A stretch of 64,000 bases of DNA, from assembly GCF_001655055.1 (NCBI RefSeq), contig NZ_LXEW01000037.1, positions 124,001 through 188,000 on the forward strand. The letters run 5' to 3'. Source of the DNA: Providencia heimbachae ATCC 35613. GTDB lineage: Bacteria > Pseudomonadota > Gammaproteobacteria > Enterobacterales > Enterobacteriaceae. Every line of letters begins with the position of its first letter. Within the stretch, counting starts at the first letter, position 1. The position numbers and the translations under genes are program-made. Under the pieces are notes generated by a model. That model had not been told where the DNA came from and did no database searches. It worked only from the letters and a program-made list of their open reading frames with translations. Of this stretch, positions 57,473 through 64,000 are shown in pieces.

Positions 57473-58237
57473 ATGAAAGAAATGACAGAACCAACTAAAG
57501 AAACCATTGATTTTGGTTTCCGCACCGTAGGCAAAGAAGATAAAGCTGGCCTTGTGGCGAATGTTTTTCACTCTGTAGCATCAAAATATGACTTGATGAA
57601 TGACTTAATGTCCTTTGGAATTCATCGCATCTGGAAACGTTTCACAATCGAAGCAAGTGGCGTACGTCGTAACCAGCGCGTTCTTGACCTTGCTGGTGGA
57701 ACAGGCGATCTAACCGCTAAATTTTCCCGCTTAGTGGGTGAAAAAGGCGAAGTTGTCCTTGCGGATATTAATGACTCAATGCTAAAAATGGGGCGTGAAA
57801 AATTACGTGACCTAGGTATTGTAGGCAACGTCAACTATGTTCAAGCTAACGCAGAAGAACTGCCATTCCCAGATAACCATTTTGACTGCATTACCATTTC
57901 TTTTGGCTTGCGTAATGTCACTGACAAAGATAAAGCACTGCGCTCCATGTTTAGAGTTTTAAAACCAGGTGGACGTTTGCTGGTACTTGAATTCTCTAAG
58001 CCAGTTCTTGAGCCACTGAATAAAGCTTATGACGCTTATTCATTTCATATTTTACCGCGTATTGGCCAAGCTATCGTTAATGATCCAGATAGCTATCGTT
58101 ATTTAGCTGAGTCTATCCGTATGCATCCAAATCAAGAAACCTTAAAGGGTATGATGGAAAATGCTGGGTTTGAGCAAGTGACTTATAACAACATGACCGG
58201 CGGCATTGTCGCATTACACAAAGGGTTTAAATTCTAA
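57473..58237 (+). CDS. ubiE: Ubiquinone/menaquinone C-methyltransferase
   Basis: S-adenosylmethionine-dependent C-methylation in ubiquinone and menaquinone synthesis. The 254 residues contain [20 protein letters not shown], the SAM loop [17 protein letters not shown] and [17 protein letters not shown] 57473 or 57482 may be the start (family length 251). First gene of the ubiE-ubiJ-ubiB set. Confidence 0.96.
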   Translation: MKEMTEPTKETIDFGFRTVGKEDKAGLVANVFHSVASKYDLMNDLMSFGIHRIWKRFTIEASGVRRNQRVLDLAGGTGDLTAKFSRLVGEKGEVVLADINDSMLKMGREKLRDLGIVGNVNYVQANAEELPFPDNHFDCITISFGLRNVTDKDKALRSMFRVLKPGGRLLVLEFSKPVLEPLNKAYDAYSFHILPRIGQAIVNDPDSYRYLAESIRMHPNQETLKGMMENAGFEQVTYNNMTGGIVALHKGFKF

Positions 58238-58238
58238 G

Positions 58239-58892
58239 ATGGAAGCGCCATCAGCACATATCGAAAATCAAAATACAGTTTTGTATTCTGTGATGACAGC
58301 ATTGATGGAAACTTCTCTTAATCACATGTTGTTTAAAGAAAAGGTCTTAAAACCCGCAAGAATGCGCTTAGCGGGAAAAGTCATGTCGATTGAGTTAAAA
58401 GAGCTTAATAAAACATTAACGTTAATTTTTGATCAAAACCATGTTGATGTGTTAAGCCAATGGACTGAACCTGCTGATTGCACGATCAAAACATCGCTAT
58501 TTACTTTGGCGAAGTTAAAAGATAAACAACAACTTTCACAGCTCATAAACCGTGGCGACATCGTGATTGAAGGGGATATGCAGATTGTACAGCATTGGTC
58601 TTCTTTACTGGATTTAGCAATTTGGAATCCAGCACACTATTTATCACCCTATATTGGCGACGTTGCTGCTGAAGGTATTGGTAAGGTTTTGCAAAAAGGT
58701 GCATGTCTGGCATCTCACTTAGTTAAGCGCCAAAAAACCTATATAAAAGACACTGTTTTAGAAGAGTGGAAAATGGCACCTAGCCAGCTAGAATTAGCCT
58801 ATTTTAGCGATGAAGTTGAGCAAGTCTCAACAGCCATGAGCAAATTGGAGCAAAGACTAAGCCAGTTGGAGGAGAAGAATGACTCCCGGTGA
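58239..58892 (+). CDS. ubiJ: Ubiquinone biosynthesis accessory factor UbiJ
   Basis: A 217-residue protein with an SCP2-like lipid-binding domain (about 20-130; [36 protein letters not shown]) and a C-terminal coiled coil ([14 protein letters not shown]). It organises the soluble Ubi complex. ATG 58239 lies 1 nt after the ubiE stop; the C-terminus overlaps ubiB by 14 nt. Confidence 0.93.
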   Translation: MEAPSAHIENQNTVLYSVMTALMETSLNHMLFKEKVLKPARMRLAGKVMSIELKELNKTLTLIFDQNHVDVLSQWTEPADCTIKTSLFTLAKLKDKQQLSQLINRGDIVIEGDMQIVQHWSSLLDLAIWNPAHYLSPYIGDVAAEGIGKVLQKGACLASHLVKRQKTYIKDTVLEEWKMAPSQLELAYFSDEVEQVSTAMSKLEQRLSQLEEKNDSR

Positions 58893-60513
58893 AATAAAAC
58901 GCCTTTACTTTATTATTCGGGTTTTTCTCTCTTACGGATTAGACGAGTTAATTCCCAAAATTAAACTGACGCTGCCGTTAAGAATAGGGCGTTTGGGTTT
59001 CTTTTGGATCAAAAATAAGCATAAGGACAAAGCGGTTGGTGAAAGACTGCGTCTTGCCTTACAAGATCTTGGCCCTGTTTGGATCAAATTCGGTCAAATG
59101 CTTTCAACTCGCCGTGACCTCTTTCCCCCTGCAATTGCCGATCAACTCTCATTACTACAAGATAAAGTCGCTTGTTTCGATGGGAAGCTGGCTCGTCGCT
59201 ATATTGAAGAGTCATTAGGTGGTCCGCTTGAGCAGTGGTTTGATGATTTTGATGAACAAGCGCTGGCCTCTGCTTCTATTGCTCAGGTACATACTGCGGT
59301 ACTCAAAGAAAATGGTAAAAATGTCGTATTAAAAGTTATTCGTCCAGACATTCTACCCATTATCAAAGCAGACATTAAATTGATGTATCGCATCGCGAAT
59401 TGGGTTCCTTTACTACCTGATGGTCGACGTTTACGTCCTAAAGAAGTGGTGCGTGAATACGAAAAAACATTAATTGATGAGCTAAATCTTTTACGTGAAT
59501 CAGCTAATGCAATTCAGCTTCGACGTAATTTTGAAAATAGCTCAATGCTTTATATTCCTGAAGTTTATGCGGATTATTGCCGTGAAAACGTAATGGTTAT
59601 GGAGCGTATATACGGCATTCCAGTTTCAGATATTGTGGCGCTTAAAGCACAAGGAACCAATATGAAACTTCTGGCTGAAAGAGGCGTAAAAGTCTTCTTC
59701 ACTCAGGTATTTCGTGACAGTTTTTTCCATGCAGATATGCATCCAGGTAATATTTTTGTCAGTTATGAACATCCAGAAGATCCGCTCTATATCGGTATTG
59801 ACTGCGGTATTGTCGGTTCGTTAAATAAAGAAGATAAGCGCTATCTTGCTGAAAACTTTATCGCTTTTTTTAATCGAGATTACCGAAAGGTTGCTGAACT
59901 ACATGTTGATTCTGGGTGGGTACCGCCAGATACCAACGTCGAAGATTTTGAATTTGCGATTCGAACCGTCTGTGAACCTATTTTCGAAAAACCACTTGCT
60001 GAAATTTCATTTGGTCATGTGTTATTAAATTTATTTAATACCGCCCGCCGTTTTAATATGGAAGTGCAGCCACAGCTCGTTTTATTGCAAAAAACCTTAC
60101 TTTACGTAGAAGGCTTAGGTCGCCAGCTTTATCCTCAACTTGATCTGTGGAAAACGGCTAAGCCCTTTTTAGAGGATTGGGTACATAGCCAAGTTGGTAT
60201 ACCTGCTATTACACAGGCTCTAAAAGAAAAAGCCCCCTACTGGGCTGAAAAAATGCCAGAAATCCCAGATCTTATTTATGGGGCGTTAAAACAGCATAAG
60301 TTTCTACAATCAAATATGGAACAATTGACTCAGCAACTAAAAAGTCAACATGGCAAGCAACGTAAATCTCAATACCTTTTAGGAATAGGTGCAACATTTA
60401 TTCTTTGTGGTAGTTTATTCTTTATTTCAGACTTAACGCGAATTGCTGCAGTATTTATGGCTGCGGGTGCGATGTCATGGCTTGTGGGCTGGTTTAAAAC
60501 TGGCGAAAAGTAA
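58879..60513 (+). CDS. ubiB: UbiB, atypical kinase-like protein of ubiquinone synthesis
   Basis: A 544-residue ABC1/ADCK-type protein. The KxGQ motif is in [17 protein letters not shown] (about residue 75), the Ala-rich loop [13 protein letters not shown], catalytic HADMHPGN and metal-binding IDCGIVG follow. Two C-terminal hydrophobic segments anchor it ([34 protein letters not shown]). GGAGGAG inside ubiJ is its ribosome site. Confidence 0.96.
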   Translation: MTPGEIKRLYFIIRVFLSYGLDELIPKIKLTLPLRIGRLGFFWIKNKHKDKAVGERLRLALQDLGPVWIKFGQMLSTRRDLFPPAIADQLSLLQDKVACFDGKLARRYIEESLGGPLEQWFDDFDEQALASASIAQVHTAVLKENGKNVVLKVIRPDILPIIKADIKLMYRIANWVPLLPDGRRLRPKEVVREYEKTLIDELNLLRESANAIQLRRNFENSSMLYIPEVYADYCRENVMVMERIYGIPVSDIVALKAQGTNMKLLAERGVKVFFTQVFRDSFFHADMHPGNIFVSYEHPEDPLYIGIDCGIVGSLNKEDKRYLAENFIAFFNRDYRKVAELHVDSGWVPPDTNVEDFEFAIRTVCEPIFEKPLAEISFGHVLLNLFNTARRFNMEVQPQLVLLQKTLLYVEGLGRQLYPQLDLWKTAKPFLEDWVHSQVGIPAITQALKEKAPYWAEKMPEIPDLIYGALKQHKFLQSNMEQLTQQLKSQHGKQRKSQYLLGIGATFILCGSLFFISDLTRIAAVFMAAGAMSWLVGWFKTGEK

Positions 60514-60627
60514 GTAAACTTTGTTTTGCGACAAGTTTATAAGGCTGTGAACATTTCCGTATTTTGCGCAGGTTGTATATAATAGAGCTAATAACAATTT
60601 GATCCCAAAACTATAGAGGTATTAACA

Positions 60628-60909
60628 ATGGAATCAACTATTGCAATGGCTGCTTTCGGTAGTCCTTGGCAACTCATTATTATCGCTTTGCTTATTATTT
60701 TGATTTTCGGCACCAAAAAATTACGTTCTTTAGGTTCGGATTTAGGTGAATCACTCAAAGGCTTTAAAAAAGCAATGGGTGATGACGAAAAAGCAAAAGC
60801 AGAGCAAGATAAACAAGACGCTGATTTTGCAACTAAAAATATCACTGAACAACAGGCTTCTGAGAAAAAAGATAGTCCAGTTGAGAGCAAAAATAAAGAG
60901 CAGGGATAA
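60628..60909 (+). CDS. tatA: Sec-independent translocase subunit TatA
   Basis: A 93-residue protein: one N-terminal transmembrane helix ([19 protein letters not shown]), amphipathic helix ([19 protein letters not shown]) and charged tail. Oligomerises to form the Tat pore for folded proteins. 115 bp after ubiB, first of tatABC. TAGAGGTATT precedes the ATG. Confidence 0.96.
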   Translation: MESTIAMAAFGSPWQLIIIALLIILIFGTKKLRSLGSDLGESLKGFKKAMGDDEKAKAEQDKQDADFATKNITEQQASEKKDSPVESKNKEQG

Positions 60910-60912
60910 ACC

Positions 60913-61464
60913 GTGTTTGACATAGGTTTCACTGAACTGCTGCTCGTTGCAGTTATCGGTCTTGTTGTATTAGGCCCTGAGCGTCTACCAGTCGCAGTGA
61001 GAACTGTTGCTGGTTGGATCCGTGCTATGCGTTCTATGGCAGCGAATGTGCAAAATGAGCTATCACAAGAACTGAAATTGCAAGAGCTACAAGAGACTCT
61101 GAAAAAAGTTGAGGAGAAAGCCGGTATGGAAGCCCTTTCTCCTGAGCTAAAACAGTCTATGGACGAATTGCGCCAAGCTGCACAATCGTTGAAAACTGAT
61201 TATCAAGCGACAACAAACGATATTGCATCAGAGTTGAATAAAGCAAAAGAGATAACAGAAAACTACGATACCGCAGTCAAGGATGCCACTATTCCGACAC
61301 CTAGTGCTGAGCAAATCCAAGAGTCAGATCCAGACCCAGAGCATGCTGCTAAAATGGCTGCTGTTGTTGAAGTTGAAGAGCCGAAAGGCTTGTCAACAAA
61401 AGACAATACTGCACAACTTGATACTAAAGCAAAAAACTCTAATCAAATAGAAAGCGAAAAATAA
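60913..61464 (+). CDS. tatB: Sec-independent translocase subunit TatB
   Basis: A 183-residue protein that forms the Tat receptor with TatC. N-terminal helix [20 protein letters not shown] with Pro-Glu-Arg-Leu-Pro hinge, long amphipathic helix and acidic tail. GTG start 3 nt after tatA, as in E. coli. Confidence 0.96.
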   Translation: MFDIGFTELLLVAVIGLVVLGPERLPVAVRTVAGWIRAMRSMAANVQNELSQELKLQELQETLKKVEEKAGMEALSPELKQSMDELRQAAQSLKTDYQATTNDIASELNKAKEITENYDTAVKDATIPTPSAEQIQESDPDPEHAAKMAAVVEVEEPKGLSTKDNTAQLDTKAKNSNQIESEK

Positions 61465-61466
61465 CA

Positions 61467-62234
61467 ATGGCTGTAAATGATACTCAACCACTTATTAGCC
61501 ACCTCATCGAACTCAGGAAACGGCTGCTAAACTGCTTGATTACGGTTTTAATCGTGTTTGCGGCGCTGGCTTATTTTTCAAATGATATTTATAGGCTGGT
61601 TGCAGCCCCATTGATTGATAAGCTACCTGTCGGTTCGCAAATGAGTGCTACTGACGTGGCCTCGACGTTTTTTACCCCGATTAAATTGACTATGATGGTA
61701 TCTGTTTTTGTTTCGATACCGGTTATTCTTTATCAAATCTGGGCATTTATTGCACCCGCACTGTATAAGCATGAACGTAAGTTGATGCTACCACTGCTGG
61801 TATCGAGCAGTTTCTTATTTTATCTCGGAATGGCATTCGCCTATTTTGTGGTGTTCCCACTCGCTTTTGGCTTCTTTGTTAAAACAACGCCTGATAGCGT
61901 AAATTTCATTCCAGATATTAGTAAATACCTCAGTTTTGTTATGACGTTATTTATGGCATTTGGTGCCGCATTTGAAGTACCGATTGCGATTATTCTATTG
62001 TGCTGGACGGGTGTTACGACACCGGAATCCCTTAAGAAAAAACGTCCATATATCCTTGTCGGAGCCTTTATTGTGGGGATGTTTTTGACCCCACCAGATG
62101 TGCTTTCACAGACTTTACTCGCGGTTCCCATGTACTTGCTCTTTGAGCTTGGTGTTTTATTGTCTAACTTCTATGTAGGGAAAGGCAGAAAACGCGGAGA
62201 GGGTGAAGAGGAAGAGGAAACCGAAGAGTCATAG
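61467..62234 (+). CDS. tatC: Sec-independent translocase subunit TatC
   Basis: A 255-residue, six-helix membrane protein that recognises the twin-arginine signal. Motifs include [20 protein letters not shown] and [17 protein letters not shown], with the glutamate in [13 protein letters not shown]. Starts 2 nt after tatB. The next gene is the convergent rfaH; tatD is not in this position. Confidence 0.96.
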   Translation: MAVNDTQPLISHLIELRKRLLNCLITVLIVFAALAYFSNDIYRLVAAPLIDKLPVGSQMSATDVASTFFTPIKLTMMVSVFVSIPVILYQIWAFIAPALYKHERKLMLPLLVSSSFLFYLGMAFAYFVVFPLAFGFFVKTTPDSVNFIPDISKYLSFVMTLFMAFGAAFEVPIAIILLCWTGVTTPESLKKKRPYILVGAFIVGMFLTPPDVLSQTLLAVPMYLLFELGVLLSNFYVGKGRKRGEGEEEEETEES

Positions 62235-62268
62235 TTGCCTGCGTGATTAGACAAGCTGTATTAGAGTT

Positions 62269-62292
62269 AAAAAGCCCATTTATGGGCTTTTT
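62269..62292. terminator. Terminator between tatC and rfaH
   Basis: AAAAAGCCCAT-TT-ATGGGCTTTTT with A- and T-runs, shared by the converging tatABC and rfaH transcripts; it touches the rfaH stop codon. Confidence 0.92.
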
Positions 62293-62785
62293 ATTTATCT
62301 GCCTTTTTAAATTGCTTGTTATCCATGACCTTAGGCACACTCTTATTTAATATATTGAGTAATAAAATTGAGCGTGATTCCCCATTAGGTTCATCAAAAA
62401 TAGCTTGAACGCCAGCAAAAATACCGTCAGTAATAATCACACTATCACCCTGATTTGGAATATCGGGCGCAACAGAATGTGCAATAGGTGCTTGCTGTAG
62501 TAATTCAATAATCTCACTAGGAACTTCAGCAGGTAATTGCCCAAAGCGAATAAAATGACTAACACCACGTGTTGATTGAATAGTGGTGGTATGAATTTCG
62601 TTATGATCAAATTTCACGAATAGGTAATTTGGAAATAGCGCTTCGTTAACGGTTATCCGCTTGCCTCTAACGACCTTTTCCATTTCAGTCATTGGTGTCA
62701 TGCAGATGACACTTTGTCTATTCAAGTGCTCGATTGCCCTATCAATTTGGCCTCGTTTGCAATAAAGCAGATACCATTTTTCCAT
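62291..62785 (-). CDS. rfaH: Transcription antiterminator RfaH
   Basis: NusG paralogue recruited to ops sites to promote expression of long surface and virulence operons. From ATG 62785 there are 164 residues (E. coli 162): MEKWYLLYCKRGQIDRAIEH, the NGN domain VRGKRITVNEALFPNYLFVKF, and the switchable C-terminal KOW domain (VIITDGIFAGVQAIFDEPNG). A 7-codon upstream extension is unsupported. No ops element was confirmed in the window. Confidence 0.94.
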   Translation of the reverse strand: MEKWYLLYCKRGQIDRAIEHLNRQSVICMTPMTEMEKVVRGKRITVNEALFPNYLFVKFDHNEIHTTTIQSTRGVSHFIRFGQLPAEVPSEIIELLQQAPIAHSVAPDIPNQGDSVIITDGIFAGVQAIFDEPNGESRSILLLNILNKSVPKVMDNKQFKKADK

Positions 62786-62876
62786 TTTATAAATTCCACA
62801 CAACAAAATTATGCTTATGATAACAAATTAAGGCATAACAATGTGACTAATGAATTACATATCAATATCATTCATA

Positions 62877-63003
62877 TGCCCAGTATATTTCAAGTCGCAG
62901 GGAGTGTTGATTGCAGTGAGCTACTCGGGCCATATACTTGAGTATGCTTGTCGAGCTATCTTTTTTGACCATCTGCATGCACTTTGAATTATTTTGGAGA
63001 TAG
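62877..63003. repeat. ERIC-like element between rfaH and pepE
   Basis: Outer ends CCCAGTATATTTCAAG / TTTGAATTATTTTGGAG and centre GGGCCATATACTTGAGTATGC. About 127 bp, diverged. Confidence 0.75.
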
Positions 63004-63062
63004 TTGTTAGTATATATTAATTCAATACTTATATGAGTTAACCTAATCATAAAGGAAACATA

Positions 63063-63788
63063 ATGGATATTTTTTTACTGAGTAATGGCAAACTTCCCGG
63101 CAACCCAGTATGGCTGAGCTACGCATTGCCACGCATTAACGAGATGGTTGCACGTAAGAACATAAAATCCGCTGTATTAGTTCCTTATGCCGTTTTACGT
63201 GGTTCCCATGATGAGAGAGCCGAGCAACTTACAGAAGCCCTTGGAATTAAGGTCACTTCAATTGAACACTTTTCGAGCCCTTTCGAAGCAATAGAACAAG
63301 CAGAATGTATTCTAGTCAGTGGTGGTAACACTTGGTGGCTTAACAAATGCTTACATGAAAATGGATTAATTGTTGCCATCCAGCGTGCAGTGAGAGAACG
63401 CGGTGTACCTTATATTGGTTGGAGTGCTGGGTGTAATGTTGCAACCCCAAGTATTCGTACTACGAATGATATGCCGGTAAGTAATGCAGCTATCATGCCA
63501 TCACTCGGTTTATTCCCATTACAGATTAACCCTCACTATATTGATGCCAACATTTCAGGACATATGGGTGAAACCCGTGATGAAAGGCTGCAAGAGTTCT
63601 GTGTGATTAATCCTCATGAAGTTGTTGTGGCACTCAGAGAAGGGAGTGGTTTACAAATTAAAGGAAATGAGCTTCATTACTTCAGTGGTAAAAAAGAAGG
63701 CTTTAAGTTATTTCAACACAACCAAACTTTTCCTGAACAGTTTGACACTTTGTCATTAAAAAAATTAGTGCCTTTTGATTGCCAGTAA
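63063..63788 (+). CDS. pepE: Alpha-aspartyl dipeptidase, peptidase E
   Basis: Serine peptidase that cleaves dipeptides with N-terminal aspartate (family S51). The 241 residues have the nucleophile in YIGWSAGCNVA (about residue 120), the INPHYID histidine near 157 and ILVSGGNTWWLNK. E. coli PepE has 229 residues. AAAGGAAAC precedes the ATG. Cytoplasmic, no signal peptide. Confidence 0.92.
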   Translation: MDIFLLSNGKLPGNPVWLSYALPRINEMVARKNIKSAVLVPYAVLRGSHDERAEQLTEALGIKVTSIEHFSSPFEAIEQAECILVSGGNTWWLNKCLHENGLIVAIQRAVRERGVPYIGWSAGCNVATPSIRTTNDMPVSNAAIMPSLGLFPLQINPHYIDANISGHMGETRDERLQEFCVINPHEVVVALREGSGLQIKGNELHYFSGKKEGFKLFQHNQTFPEQFDTLSLKKLVPFDCQ

Positions 63789-63829
63789 ATTGGCGTTTTG
63801 ACCAGAAATTAAATTATTTTTAAAGCGTT

Positions 63830-63911
63830 ATATCCTCAAAATAATTCGAGTTGCAGGTAGGTGACAATTTTTATTTTTCACCTACAAGCAGCCTGAAGTA
63901 TGACGAATATA
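63830..63911. repeat. Shortened ERIC-like element before ubiD
   Basis: AAAATAATTCGAGTTGCAG at the left and GCAGCCTGAAGTATGACG at the right are ERIC ends; the centre is replaced by GTAGGTGA / TCACCTAC around a T-rich loop. It would form a stable hairpin. Confidence 0.65.
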
Positions 63912-63981
63912 GACACGAACTTGTAACCTTGGCCAGAGATCTTATAATGAGACCCTCCCCCTGTAATCGTAAAAGAAGATA

Positions 63982-64000
63982 ATGAAATACCGTGACCTTA
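63982..64000 (+). CDS. ubiD: 3-octaprenyl-4-hydroxybenzoate carboxy-lyase UbiD (first six codons)
   Basis: Only MKYRDL is visible before the window ends. It matches the UbiD start by memory (MKYNDL) and the position after rfaH equals E. coli rfaH-ubiD. AAAAGAAG precedes the ATG. UbiD is a prenylated-FMN decarboxylase of ubiquinone synthesis. Confidence 0.65.

Overview
The window looks like chromosomal DNA of a Morganellaceae enterobacterium, most likely Providencia or a close relative (inference). The reasons are the modest GC content, protein sequences that are clearly enterobacterial but diverged from E. coli, numerous ERIC-type intergenic repeats, and gene blocks that in E. coli lie near 92 min (dusA-qorA-dnaB-alr-tyrB, uvrA-ssb, ghxP-yjcE) and 86 min (yigM-metR-metE, udp-rmuC-ubiEJB-tatABC-rfaH-ubiD). 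The core genes are intact and ordinary; the variable material sits between the conserved blocks.

Layout. Positions 1-3422 hold the end of a YnaI-type mechanosensitive channel and ornithine decarboxylase speC. Positions 3422-4816 are a 1.3 kb AT-rich module flanked by perfect 89 bp direct repeats; it carries an orphan ComF-like phosphoribosyltransferase and a non-coding stretch ending in a strong terminator. A nucleoside hydrolase, a DUF6882 protein and a tiny secreted DUF1471 protein follow. Positions 7.0-17.4 kb are the replication/cell-wall/repair block (dusA, a small lipoprotein, qorA, dnaB, alr, tyrB, uvrA, ssb) with a LexA box between uvrA and ssb.

Positions 17.4-26.0 kb are a chaperone-usher fimbrial operon: a very AT-rich upstream region, an MrpJ-like HTH regulator, the major pilin, minor pilins, usher, chaperone and a two-domain tip adhesin. 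Positions 26.3-30.3 kb are an alpha-glucoside PTS cluster (RpiR-type regulator, GH4 6-phospho-glucosidase, EIICB) with a 20 bp palindromic operator candidate and a CRP site. Next come a GNAT/TetR divergent pair, the valine/leucine-attenuated ilvBN operon with its leader peptide, an AlaX-type tRNA editing protein, an XRE-cupin regulator and an MFS exporter.

Positions 37.7-41.2 kb carry the purine permease ghxP (PurR box) and the Na+/H+ antiporter yjcE, which has a structured leader. Then come yigM, metR and metE, and yidB. Positions 46.2-53.0 kb are a seven-gene four-carbon sugar-acid cluster that combines an L-threonate dehydrogenase (LtnD) and a D-erythronate dehydrogenase (DenD) with the shared OtnK/OtnC/OtnI enzymes, a DeoR regulator and a GntP permease. 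The window closes with udp, a tyrosine phosphatase, a DedA protein, rmuC, ubiE-ubiJ-ubiB, tatABC, rfaH (convergent, with no tatD between), pepE and the first codons of ubiD.

The most unusual items are the repeat-flanked phosphoribosyltransferase module, the pseudoknot-capable leader ahead of yjcE, the merged threonate/erythronate cluster, the 38 bp perfect palindrome before dusA, and the tandem ERIC elements with an 8 bp repeat expansion before the phosphatase gene. No CRISPR array, tRNA, rRNA, transposase or recombinase gene was seen.
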